Shown one piece after another: positions 31,039 to 43,300 of a stretch of 64,000 nt of DNA. The notes under the pieces were generated by a model. The model was not told the DNA's origin, searched no databases, and saw only the letters and a list, made by a program, of their open reading frames with translations. The stretch is from contig JAESIW010000020.1 in NCBI GenBank assembly GCA_016802295.1, forward strand, positions 852,031 to 916,030, written 5' to 3'. The stretch is from Brachionus rotundiformis. Taxonomy: Eukaryota > Rotifera > Eurotatoria > Ploima > Brachionidae. Both the position numbers and the translations under genes were made by a program. The stretch's first letter is position 1, and each line of letters starts with the position of its first letter.

Positions 31039-32365
31039 TTAATTCTTTAATGTTTCTAATAATGCAACAACTCCGGCAAAAGTTTCTTCACCTGCCATTG
31101 GTGCTCTGTCCTCTGGAAGAGTAAATCCATAATTTGAATCGACGCCAGTTTGTCCAGGTCTTAGTTCTAAACAGAAAGAATACTTAATTCCAGCATCTCC
31201 AACAGCCCAATCATCTGAACCACCAGAAGCTATATATAATATTTGAGCTGAACTTCCATATGTAAAAACAGTTCCGTTTACACCTTTTATTGCATCTGTG
31301 GCTATCTTAGCTTTGGCTTTCAAATCATCATACTCTGGAGGATCATCATAAGTGTATCCCCAAGAAGTGAACCACCACTGACCATAAGTGTGAATAGTCA
31401 AAAAAGTTTCCCAATCGCCCTTATACTTATTGATATAATTCTCAACAGCTTGTGTCTCTGATTCACTATCTGCTGACGGACCTGCATAAATGTCACTGCA
31501 AGGTTGATCAGATGAACCACCAGTCATCCATTGATAGCCATAATTTCTGTTCAAATCTACTCCGATACAATTTCCCCTTATTGGTCTTCTATTCTTTCTC
31601 CACAAACGGTACTTAAAGCAAAATTCATTTAATTTAAAGTTTAATAAATTAGAAATTAAATATTATTACAGTGGTATGAGAATATTCATAACCATCTGGA
31701 TTGTGTATAGGCATAATATGGAACTCATAATAATTCAATAAATTAACAATTTCTGGATCAAAATCTTGATAACCTTTTACTAATTTGTTAATCATCCATA
31801 CACAAGTTGATGGTGAAATCCATTCACGAGCATGAATGCCACAATCGATCCACACTTTACGCTGTGAGTTTGGAGTTTTTATGATAGCAACCTTGAGATT
31901 TCGATTTTCGTATGTGGTACCAGCTACATATGAAGAGACCAGATCTGGGTATTGCATTTCCAAATCGTCAATAAAGTTCATTATTTCGGAATATCTTGCA
32001 AATTTTCCCACAATACTCTTTTGGTTTTTGGTCAGAGCCATTGATCTTTGTTGTTCTTCGATTCTTGCTTGCATGTCTGGTTCAACAATGCTGTAAGAAA
32101 TTTTAAATAACTTGAACAAAAGAGAGTATTTCAAATAGGCATTTGGGGACAGCAAAACATTGACCCTCTCATTTGTGCCTTTAATTCTGGTCCAAATATC
32201 GAATTCAGGGTTTTCTTCCCATTCACTAATAAGTTGAACATGAACTGGAGTCTCGGGCAACAAGCTTACCAAATGATAATTGGTGAACTTGAATTGTTCA
32301 GCTCTGGCAAACGAGGCCAAGAGAGCCAATGCTAGACATACATATGAATTTAGATGCATTATCAA
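31039..32365 (-). CDS. secreted M14A carboxypeptidase (CPB type), two exons
   Basis: Minus-strand exons 31670-32365 and 31039-31611 join to 422 aa. Two starts are possible, 32365 and 32359; the signal peptide (SYVCLALALLASFARA) follows either. Propeptide to about residue 117. Zinc ligands H and E in CGIHAREW and H in TIHTYG; R in WRKNRR, NR in DLNRNYG, Tyr in LYIASGGS, and catalytic Glu in CLELRPG. The S1' specificity position is Asp (GGSDDW), as in carboxypeptidase B, so removal of C-terminal Lys or Arg is likely (inference from family). It is the same length and clearly homologous along its length to the neighbour at 27769-29235, so a tandem duplication. Only one intron is present, at the same position as the neighbour's first. 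Confidence 0.94.
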
Positions 32366-32484
32366 AAAATTAGAGTCTTTTAAAAAACCGAAGAGTTTTT
32401 ATTAATATTTTATTAGGCTTATGTTTATTTCCCACAAGAAATTCAAATAATGTTATTTTAATTTTTACAATATTAATCAAACTT

Positions 32485-32515
32485 TTCTTATCTGTAAATT
32501 AAGATAAAAGCGCAA
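32485..32515. promoter_or_regulatory. paired GATA-type sites upstream of carboxypeptidase
   Basis: CTTATC and AGATAA face each other about 120-130 bp upstream of the carboxypeptidase start at 32365. GATA factors drive gut genes in several invertebrates, so these could be functional sites. In such AT-rich DNA they could also be chance. Confidence 0.25.
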
Positions 32516-32969
32516 AAAACAAATTATCTCATCTAATGCAATAAGAAAACATGACTTAATTGAAAAGTGGTTTAGCAATTCAAATTTTTATTAAATTGAG
32601 AAAAAAAAATTAAATTAGTTATTCTGAAATTTTTAAAAATTTAATTGACTAATTTTTAAACTAATTTATCAAAAAGCATAAAAGTAAATTAAATTGATAA
32701 GTTTATAAACTCATTATAACATTGATTCCATTCACATTTACACAGCAGTTTGTCAACTTTCATATAAGCTAAACTTATTTTTTAATTTTCGACTAATTTT
32801 TTAAATCAAATTAGAACAGATGATATTAAAAATCATGAAAATACGGAATATTTTTGTAAAAAAATAATTTAATTTCAATAAAAAGCTTTACTTTTTGTCA
32901 AAAAAAAGTATCACAACCGTTCAGACAATAAAAACCAGAGGAAAAAATTTTATAAAAATTCATCAAAAT

Positions 32970-33330
32970 GGTTTTGTGAAATTCAGTACAAAATGGTAAA
33001 AAGAACAGAAAAAAATGTAAAAAAATTGAATAACTTTTTTTCTAAAGGTTAACCTAATTCTGTAAATGCAACATAGTGAAACATTCAAAGTTGCATCAAA
33101 TATCTATGTCTGCTAATTTTGCAGAGTTCAGCAGAGATTAAATTTCAATATAATCGAGTGTAGTGCATTTCGCAGAGATTTTGCACATCATTTGCAAACT
33201 TTTACAGTTGATACAATTTTGAATGTTGCGCCATTCTGCATTCACAGAATTAATTTTAAACTTTTAGAAAAAAAGTTATTCAATTTTTTTACACTTTGTT
33301 CTGTTCTTTTGGACTGAACTTCACAAAACC
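32970..33330. mobile_element. fold-back MITE with 8-bp target duplication
   Basis: The two halves are inverted copies over most of the 361 bp. The termini are GGTTTTGTGAA and TTCACAAAACC, and arms share 'gtaaaaaaattgaataac' and 'tttttttctaaa'. The identical 8-mer ATCAAAAT flanks both sides (32962-32969 and 33331-33338). An 8-bp duplication is typical of hAT-type insertion. No coding capacity. Confidence 0.85.
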
Positions 33331-34370
33331 ATCAAAATGGCATTAGGAATGAAAAGCCTACCATTTGGCTAAAATCAAGATGGTTACATTAATAACTCTA
33401 AAAAAATATATTGATTTAATTATTGTCTAGTTCAAAAATAATAAAAATAAAATAATTTGGACTCGAGTTAAAATCTTGGTCATGTAAAAAGATTTGTAAG
33501 AGGTTAGAGGAAGATCGAATAGGTCTATTAAAATTTAACTAAATATACATAGTAACTGTTATTTTTTTATTTAGTATTTAATTGATTTGTTGTCTCATAA
33601 TAAATATATAAATAATTAAAAGTTTTTGAAAAAGTATGCGAATTTTAGTTTTAATTTTGGAGAATTATATTTTAAAAAATGCAAAATTTTAAGCCAAAAA
33701 ATTACATTTAAATCATCAGAAATTAATTCTAATCAGGAATGGGAAAAAAAAATAAAAGACAATGTGAAAGACCACATACGATGCATGATGCTGCCACCAC
33801 TCTCTACTTTTTTCATCAGGGTGGATCGACAGGGTGGATTTTTGAGTTATGGTGACTATTTTTTAAATTACATATTTTTAATTTATAAAAATTAAAAGAA
33901 ATTTTTTATTTGTACCTTTTTGGTGTACATGAGTCACTAATTTAATTAATTTAACAAATTAGAAATTTTATTTAAATTTTGTTTAAAATACTTTAAAAAA
34001 TTTTTTTTAAATTTGAATGAAATGAAAACAATTAGAATATAATATTATAATGACTTTATTTGAACACTCTTAGAATTTAAATTAAATTCAGGCTTTTCTC
34101 TTCTAAAATGTTAAAAGGATAACTGTATTAAAATTTTTTAGAGCTGTTTTAATCTCTCCACGAACTGTATGAGCCACTGATAAATTTTAATACGAAAAAG
34201 CTTTTATGGTACTTTTTAAACTAGTAAAATTTTTCATTAAATGCTAAAAATTAGTTGTGTATTTAATTATAGATTTTCTTATTCTAAAAATATGATTGAT
34301 TAAAAAAAGTAATTTTTGTCAAGTTAAATAATTAATTATGTCAAAGTTAATAGCATTAAAAGGGAATATT

Positions 34371-34859
34371 GTGTCACTACACACTCATGTATGACCAACA
34401 CACATTCAATTCCTCATAAGCACACAACTTAAAAAATATACATCTAATGTGTGCTGTTAAGTTAACACTAGAACACATACAAATAAAATCTTCCATTTTA
34501 GATAATATTTACAGGAACGACATTTATTATTCATGCTTATAAATTATTTTTCATAATAATTAAACAATTTCAAGATAAACTCTATTAAATTCATTTATTT
34601 TTAGGAAATAATTTTTTGCTAGTTTTGACATAGCTGTAGTAAAGGTTGGTACAGAACTAAATTCGTCAAGATTAACGTAAACACGTAAACAATCTAAATA
34701 CTTTAATCTAATGATAAGCTTTTTTCTATTTGTAAAACCGTGTTTTACTGACTGATTAAATGACAACAACACACATTTTATGTGTGTTTTTTAAGTTGTG
34801 TGCTCATAAGGAATTGAATGTGTATCGGTCACATTTGAATGCGTGGTGGTTACAGACAC
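34371..34859. mobile_element. inverted-repeat element, about 490 bp, non-coding
   Basis: Left arm GTGTCACTACACACTC... and right arm (reversed) GTGTCTGTAACCACC... share 'acacattcaattcct', 'gcacacaacttaaaaaa' and 'aatgtgtg' over about 90 bp, with small gaps. Arms have diverged more than in the other MITEs. I found no convincing target duplication, so boundaries may be off by some bases. Confidence 0.65.
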
Positions 34860-35176
34860 TCGTATTAATTATACTTTTAAAACTGTCATTCAAATCTGAT
34901 GTCTCTGTTTCCTGTCCAATTGATGGTATGAATCAAATTTATGATCCATGAACAAACCACATATTCTTGAAACAATTTGCTCATTTTAAAAATAGAATTA
35001 TGACAATTCAAAATAACGTGTAAACGATGCTTGAATCAAATGTCACTATCTGACTCTAATCTTGCATTGATATTTAAATTCCAAATAGATTCTGATATCT
35101 TTTATAGATAAAGTAAGATAAGAATGTGCCAATGTTCTTTAGAGCGATCTAAAACCATTAAATTTAAGCTTGTATA

Positions 35177-36842
35177 TGTTCTATCCAAATTATAAATATG
35201 CACGATTTATAAATTTACTTATACAAATTATTAATTGACAAATTGGATATGCTATTTATAAATTTTTATGTTTATTTTTTATTCATAAATTGTAAATGAA
35301 ATTTATAAATTGCATAAAACAAATTTATAAAATTTAATAAAATAAAATTATAAATTTTAAAAAAATGAGTGACAACTTGAGTGAAGAGGGTCGCGCTGCC
35401 GATAAAGCAGTCTTTGAACAGTATTTAAATCAGCAATATAAGAAAGAGGATTCGACCTCATTAATTATCGATAAATCGAAATACAATTTGATTATTAGCT
35501 ACTTAAACGAGACTATCGAAAAACCCGATCCAAGCAAAAAATTTTATCTCAAAAAACAAAAATTTAATATTCAGATTATCAAAAATCAACAGAGACTTCA
35601 TCGTGAATTTAAAAAACGAAATAATACCAATTACTTACCATTAGCTGTCAACCTCGAATTAAACCCATTAGATCTGATGATTTTTTTTCGCGAATACAAA
35701 TCGATTTAGTTGATATGCGTCATAGACCAGCTACACATAAAGCTGTAGTATACCAGTGGATTGCTCATGTAATGGATCATTTTTCAAATTTTCATATTTT
35801 ATGGGCAGAACATAAGTGTGCTGAAGAAGTAGCCGAAGGTTTAGAGCACTATGTATCTTCCTTTTTTGGTTTACCCGGAATCTTACAAGCTGACAACGAA
35901 ACCGAGTTTAAAAATGCTCTAGTTTCTGGTCTGATTGAATCTTGGGATGGAAATTGTAAAACTATCCATGGCAGACCTCGTCATCCACAAAGTCAAGGGC
36001 TAGTCCAACAAGGTAATGGTACTCTAGAGAGGATGTTAGCTGCAATGTTAATACAGTACAATACGAATGATTGGGTTGCTTTAAAACCAAAAATACAATT
36101 TATGCTGTTCGAGATAATCAAGAAAAAGCAGCCAAAAAAATGCAAGAAAAGCATAACAAGAAAAGAAATAAAAGAACACTTGAGTTTGCAGGAGGTGATA
36201 AGGTAAGTGTTCTAATTCCAAGAATAGACAGGGGTGGTAGTGATCTACCAAGATTACCTGGTATAATTCGTAGAGTAAGTAACGAAGGAGAATTTTATGA
36301 GATTTTTACCGAGCACCGAATATTAAAAGACTCTCTACGTTCTTGTGATTTGGAAATGTATTATGGGCTCTTAAGTTTTGAAATATCGGCAATTACAAAT
36401 AAGATTTCATTAAGAGAAGCCTCTAAAAAAACTAATAAACGAGATAAGGATTTGACTGAAATAGAGATTTCGTGCCAGTGTAATGGTACTTGTTCCGGTG
36501 GTAAATGTAAATGTTTTAGTTCAGGTGTCAAATGTAATTCACATTGTCATATAAAATCAGTAAATAAATGTTGTAAAAATTAATTATTTTTGTTTTTGTA
36601 GATTTTTTTAATTAACTTTTTTATAAAAAAAAAATGAATAAAATAATCATTAAATTTCTTAAACATTCATATTAATTTTGTAAATTGTATACATAACACT
36701 ATACAATTTGTAAAATTACAATTGAATTTATAAATTTACAGGTAATTCTAACAAAATTTATAAATAGCATATCCAATTTGTCAATTAATAATTTGCATAA
36801 GTAAATTTATAAATCGTGCATATTTATAATTTGGATAAAACA
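35177..36842 (+). mobile_element. Ginger-like DNA transposon with about 90-bp inverted ends
   Basis: Positions 35177-35266 match 36753-36842 reversed, with only a couple of differences in about 90 bp. Both ends begin TGTT(C/T)TATCC. Flanking 4-mers are TATA and AATA, near but not identical. The interior codes for an integrase-core (retroviral-type rve) protein. TGT-starting ends and a gypsy-like integrase fit the Ginger class of DNA transposons (family knowledge). Confidence 0.8.
35365..36583 (+). pseudogene. Ginger-type integrase/transposase, broken by frameshifts
   Basis: Three overlapping frames carry one protein. The start (35365 on, MSDNLSEEGRAADKAVFEQYL) is open to an 8-T run at about 35681. 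One base of shift there gives IQIDLVDMRHRPATHK and then the rve core: HVMDHFSNFHILWAE, QADNETEFKN and GNGTLERML for the three acidic positions. A second change of frame near 36110 restores NQEKAAKKMQEKHNKK, LEFAGGDKVSVLIPRIDR and a Cys-rich end (CQCNGTCSGGKCKCFSSGVK). Introns do not explain the shifts well. The copy is probably inactive, though a homopolymer sequencing error could account for the first break. Confidence 0.75.
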
Positions 36843-37323
36843 AATAAGTTTTCTATATGAACAATTGGAGACCATGCTTAGATATACTACCGTAAACCCT
36901 TGCAAATAAGTGCTCCCAAAATCGTGTCTTTGTTGAAGAATTTAAGCCTTTAAATTTTCTTCAAATTAAATATTTTTTAAAGATCTAAGTATACTTTACA
37001 AGAAAGTAATAAATATAGAACTAAGCCACTGTTGATTAGTTTTAAAAAAGGGTTCTTATGGGAGCTCCGTGGTCTTCTAATCTAGGCTCATTGGCCCGAA
37101 TTGGTTCTTGTGTATAGTTCGGCGTTTGCCAAGACAATGCGATGAATATGCTCTAAGAATCAGCCATCGCCCATTATTCGCTTTTATAAACCTTAAGCTT
37201 CTTTTTTAACATTTAATTTTAGTTAAGTTAATTTATTTTGATTTGAAAACGTCACGTGACTAATTACATAAATTTATTTAAAAATTTAAATTAAAATTTT
37301 CATAAACTTAAAAATAAAACAAA
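36843..37323. other. intergenic spacer with a solo pogo-type end
   Basis: At about 36889, TACCGTAAACCCTTGCAAATAAG resembles the pogo element end at 14241 (TACCGTAAACCTTCGCAC) and other Tigger-type ends. No partner end was found nearby. The MIOS promoter should lie at the right side. Confidence 0.4.
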
Positions 37324-40300
37324 ATGTTATCCAGAAATGAAAGATTAATAGATCTCGTTTGGTCTCCATTTAAAGAAGACGAATTCATAGCATATGGAAG
37401 TGACTTGTGGATTTTTAAAGTTAAAAATTCTCATTTAAATGAAAAGTCAATTAAACTAAATGAGGAATTATATGCGGAACTAGTGGTCAACTATGCTGAA
37501 AATTCAAATCCCAAACAGGTTTCATGGTATTGTGGAAAAGATAACAAAAATTTATATGCTATTAGTCTTTCAAATCATAAAATTCAACTAATAAGGTTTA
37601 ATAATTAAAAAATTAATGCTTAAATAGCTAAATATTTTTATTAAGTTATAATTCCGAAAAGTCTACCAAAAGCTTAGAGATTTTTAAGGAATTCTGTAAG
37701 ATTTATATAAAAGGTCAATTTTTTTTATTGATAATATCTAATCAAGCGTTCAAACAGATTCGTCAATGTACTCATTTAGCTTGGAACCCGAACCAAAAAA
37801 ATCTTGTAATGATATAACTGTTAATTTTAGATAATTGATAATTAATTTTTAATTTTAAGCTGGCAGGTGGCTTTGACAAAATCCGCAATGAACACTCAAT
37901 ATTAGTTTGGGACGTGCGCGGAAACTTGGCCATGCCAACAGCCCAGTTTGATTTCAACACTGAGTCGATCATCAATTGTGTTAGCTTTAATCATAACAAA
38001 TTTTCATATTCTTCCATGATGATTGGTTCTAATACAATTTTGGCTGATAACAAGCAAACTTCCTTTAGAGCTTTGTACGAAACTGGTAATATGGATACAT
38101 GCAACTCTTTAGCTTGGAATCCAAGCAACGAAAATCACTTGTTTGTCACGGTCAATGGAAAATTATTGAAAATGTTTGATATTAAATGTGAGTTAAACAA
38201 AAATTTAATTTTATTGAAGGTTGCCAATTTATTTAGCCTAAAATTTTAAAGAGCCTTTTAAAACTCAATCAATCTATATATTTTTAATTAAGAGAGATAA
38301 ATTTTTTCTCAAATCCTAACTTGAATTTTATAACTTGATAATTTTTTTGCCTATATAAACTTCAATATTATCACGGTTTATAGATTGGCGCACTATAAGG
38401 ATTCGATTATGTGATTTGAATATTAAAAAATCAAATTATTTGTAATTATAAGTCAAGTTATTTTAAAACAAATTATCTAAATTAGGGTTTTTTTATGTAT
38501 AAAAATATCAAATGATATACAAATATTCTCAGAGATAAAATTTTCTTTATCCAAGACTCGAGACTTTTAATTGAAAATTAGTTTTTTAGCTGACTTATAA
38601 AGGATCTAAAAGATATTGATCAGTTACTCTATCAAAATATTTAAATCATGTTTGATAAATTTACCAAAAAAATAATGATTTATTATAATTATAATTAATT
38701 AAAAAGATATAAAATTGTTATGTAAATTTTTTAATATTTTCATTTAGCCTCTAAGGCTGTTTTGAGTGTTAATTCAAAATATGTACAAGGAATATCTGTT
38801 GATAATAATAATCAATACCAATTGGCTTCCTATTTGGACAACCATGCTGTAGTTTGGGACACCAGGATGTTCAATGCGCCAGTTCATAAAATAGACGAGT
38901 CTGAACAAATTGGAAAAATCCAATGGTGTCCAACTAAGTAAATTTAATTATTTATTGAATACTTTTTTAAAAATTTGATTAAGATCGGGTCAATTGGGTG
39001 TTTTGGTAAAAAGTAGAATGAATTTTTACAATATACAGCAGAGATCAAGTGAAGAAAATGACGATAAAGCTCCAGTTCAAATTATAGTTGATAAGATAAC
39101 TCGCCAATTATCAAACGGAAGCGAAGTTTTATCAGATCAGCGAAAATTTAATCGAACCAATTCAATATCACCAAATCCTCAGCTTCAGCTTCAACATAAT
39201 TCGCTTAGCAATTTTTGCTGGTTCAATTTCAATACAAATAAGTTGCTGATAGCCAGCAATCAGTCAATTTTAAACTTAAAAACTTTGAGATTATATGATA
39301 AGATAGTGTTAACATGGTCTCCCAATGGAGATTTTTATTGGTCATCTAAATTATCTAATATAAGTTATATAGAAAATTTAGAAAATGATTTTAATTATCT
39401 AAAAGAATTAAAAGAACGAACTAAATTGAATTATGGATTGAAGTATTACATCCTTAATGTGATTAATGGAAATGCCACAACTGTTCCACCAGTAAATAGC
39501 TTTGATACAAACGCCACCTCTGTAAATGGATACCAAGCAACTCCACTAGCATTAACATTGAACTCTCAGATAGGTCTTGGTTATCTGTTTAGATCTAATT
39601 TTGTCAATAATTATCAAATATGTGACCGAGACAACTCTTCATGCTCTAAACAATTAAAAGAACTTTGGAATTGGTTTGAAAGTAATTTATTGAATTTAAT
39701 CAATTAATTTATTTTTTAGAGTGATTTTTATATTTGGATAAGATGTTAATGGTTTTTTTGAGAAAACTATGCCAATAAATCCAAAAAACACTTCTATTGA
39801 GATATCACATTTTTGTCGCAGCACTCTTGGTGAATTGTATTCAACGCGATATTGCGGATTAATGATTTTGTTAAATGGTAAAATTAAAGGTGGGAAGTAC
39901 TTTTTAATTAAAGTATGATTTTAGATTTGGATCAGACAATTAAAAAAAATGAGCCTTATGATAAAGAAAAAAACAAAATTGAGCGCTTCAAGTAAAAAAA
40001 ATATTTTTTAAATTTAGATAATTGAGTATTGAATTATTTGAAATTTGAATGTAATGCCAAAATTTAATTCTGTATTTCTGTAATTTAGCTAAAAAAGGCC
40101 AAATTTTGTCATATGGTTTTTTGTATATTTCTAGTGATTAAGATTAATAATTCAAGTATTTTTAAATTAAATATAACACATTACAAAGTATACTATGATA
40201 AATAATTCATTTAATTTTTTTTGATAACAAGACATTTTTATTAAGATGAGCAAAAATCAAGATAAAAATTATTAACATCTCACTTTTTAAGTTATTAATT

Positions 40301-43300
40301 AAAAAAAAGAATAAAATATGATTAACCATGAAAAAGCGAAAAATGACATTCTGGCAAAATTTTATGAGATTAATCGTTACTCGCAAACCAAAAAATTTTT
40401 AACACAAACCACTACAGAACACAATTTTGTGTCGAATTTAAAATAAATTAAATTATAATTTTCACATAATAACTGGTTAACACAAATTTATTGTGGTGTG
40501 AAAATATTGTGCTTATTTAGAAGTTTTTTTATTTGTGGAAAGCTCTTAGGTATTTTTGTGCTGAAAATTTTTTGATTGTGGGAAACAATTTTGTATTTGT
40601 AGGTTTCTTCAACTAGGTAGACCCAAGTTTTATTCATTTTTTTCAAAACATTAGTTTTAAGAATTTATCTTGACAAATAAATACCAAAAAATATTTATTC
40701 TTCAAATTTTATTTCTATGCACTATTAGTCTTTTTCTATCTACTAGCAAGCAATATGGTTCCTGATACCATTCAGAGCTATAAAAGCCAAATATCTCAAT
40801 AACGCCCAACTAGGTCATCAAATTTTCATACTCTAAATAAATGAGCTATTAAGCGGAAAAGATGATAGCCAGATGGTTAAAATCTAGACTACTACTGGAT
40901 GAGATAAAAGTTAGGGAATATTATTTCAGCACAATCAATTTCTGATTAGCACGATGAAAAAAACATTCAACACAATTCGATTTCATCTAAGCACAAAAAA
41001 TTGTGCTTGAAATAATTCTTAAAAGAAGTTTTTTTAATAGACTAAATTTTATAAATAATAAAATAAATTTTTATTTTAATTTTTGTTTAATGATCCAAGC
41101 TTAAAGAAAAGTTATAATTAAAAATTAGTTTCTAGAAATCCATTTTCCGCATTTTTTGCTCTACCTCTTTTAGGTCAATTGACAGATTGGTCCTTTTTTT
41201 CAAACAGATCTTTTAATGCCAATAAATGTGCACAATATCCTAATTTAGTGAAAAACTTGCAAGAACCTTTCTTACTGTTAAGCTCAACTTTATAACAGTT
41301 CTTGAACAAATACAGTACTTTTCTGAAATAAGTTGACAGTTTTTTGAGCACTGCGCAAGCAGCTCTTGGTCATTACTAGCGCTTCTGTAGAGCATGTGCT
41401 CAAGCGCTGCTTAAGCAACCTAGCGTCGCTCTGGAGCATTTGCTTAAGCAGGCTGTCAACTTATTTCAGAAACGTACTGTAATTGATTTATCTTGGGTTA
41501 GGTAAGCAATTTGCTTATTATTTCTTAGATTCATTTCTAAATAAAAGCATCTTATTTAAATTAGATAAATTTTCCTCCATTATTTGAAACTAATTAAAAA
41601 GCATTTTTGTGTTAAACTTTTTTTTCAAAATAATATTCTGTGTTGAATGGCTATTTTTTGTGTTGAAAAGGTAGACCCTAAAAGTCATATATTTTAGTTC
41701 TTCATTCGTTTCGTATGAGCTTTAGCTTTATGAAACTATCCAAACATTGGCTCAAATCGTAAAGCCAAGTATACATTTGTTCTAATTGTTCACTATTGAT
41801 ATACTCTTTGTTCCAAAATTATATTAATTTTATACTTTATAAGGTTAATATTTTGAACCACACTAACTTTAACATTGATATTTTAATGAAAATAATTATT
41901 ATATATTTTTTAAACAATAATAAATGGTTCTTGATTACTGAATTCAGGAATACGGTAAAGACAAAAATAAATTTCTGGACTATTATTATAACATATTATC
42001 ACTTAATAAAGGAAAATATTTTAACTAAAATTGGTTGAATAAAAAATAAGATATATGTTTTTTTTTTTATAAAATTTTTATATTGAAATTAAACTAAATA
42101 CAATTAATCAAATTTCTAAAAGAACTATAATTAAAATATTTTTTATCTTTTGATTTTATGATTTTCCTTCATAAAAATAAAATGCCTTTTTTTTCAAAAA
42201 TATTAATTTTTCATTATTTTTAGAGCATTAGCTTATAATTTGTGTGGATGGGAAATGAAAGATGGATGCTTGAGCAATAACTTTTTTGCTTCCTTAAAAC
42301 ACAGCGGTAAATATGAACGAGCATGTTGCTTGGCTTTACTGACAGACAACTATGAACAAGGATTGGAAATTTTGGAATCAGCCATTCAAATTGGTAAAAA
42401 AATTAGATTAAGTTTTATAAATTTTTTTAATTGAAAAATATATTTTAGATCCGCAATTTGGTAGTTTGTGGATTGCTTTAAGATACTTTATTGATGACCA
42501 GAAACTAGAAGCATCTCGTGGTGACTCTGGTGACCAAACATCTTCTTGTTCATTAAACGAATCCTTATCCACTTCTAATTCATTTGTGTCCAACACCACT
42601 GCAAGCCAGACATCCAACAAAAAATCTCCTTTCTTTTCCATTGATTCTTCGGACAGTTCTGTCACAGCACGATCAAAGTGCGGCTTTTTGGCCGAATCCT
42701 TAAAAGAATGCTCAAAATTTGTCAAAAACTTTACCGATCCATATCTCAGAGCTATGTTTAATTTTATGATTAACCAAGAAAAAGCCAAAGATGACATTTT
42801 GGTAAAGTTTTGCACATTTTTTTCAAAACATTAGTTTTAAGAATTTATCTAGTTTGACAGAGAAATACTCTTCCAAGATCGAGTAGCTCTTTCAATCTAT
42901 TTTAATTTTGATCCAAAAAACCTCATTAGATTACAAATATATTTTGATAAATTAGAAAATGAATGCATCGAATATTCTGACTTGCGTGGTATTTTGTTAA
43001 CAGGTTTAAGTCCAAAATGTTTGGACCTATTTCAATCATTCATAGATAGTACTAATGATCTACAATCTGTTTGTCTAGCAGTCATTCATTCTCCTTATTT
43101 GGAAGTAATAGATTCAAGTTTGGTAAATTATTGGATCAGTTGTTATCGAGAACAATTAAACAGATTCAAAATGTGGGAAAAAAGGTATTTATTTACCAAG
43201 TTTTAAAAATTTTTTGTTTTAAACTAAATAAAACTAGAGCTGAATATGATTTATTAAAAATGAAGCTTAAAAAATATCAAACATTGACCATTTCACCGGA

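Larger units (their letters stand above)
32366..35176. other. intergenic region with two inverted-repeat elements
   Basis: Holds the fold-back MITE at 32970-33330 and the longer inverted-repeat element at 34371-34859. Frame 33626-33895 (+) has no family resemblance. No other gene seen. Confidence 0.5.

Noticed and set aside
33626..33895. 89-codon forward frame
   Set aside because: Composition is Lys/Asn/Phe-rich as expected from random AT-rich DNA; no family resemblance.
41796..42038. 80-codon forward frame in MIOS intron 7
   Set aside because: Ile/Asn-rich noise inside an intron, with no domain.
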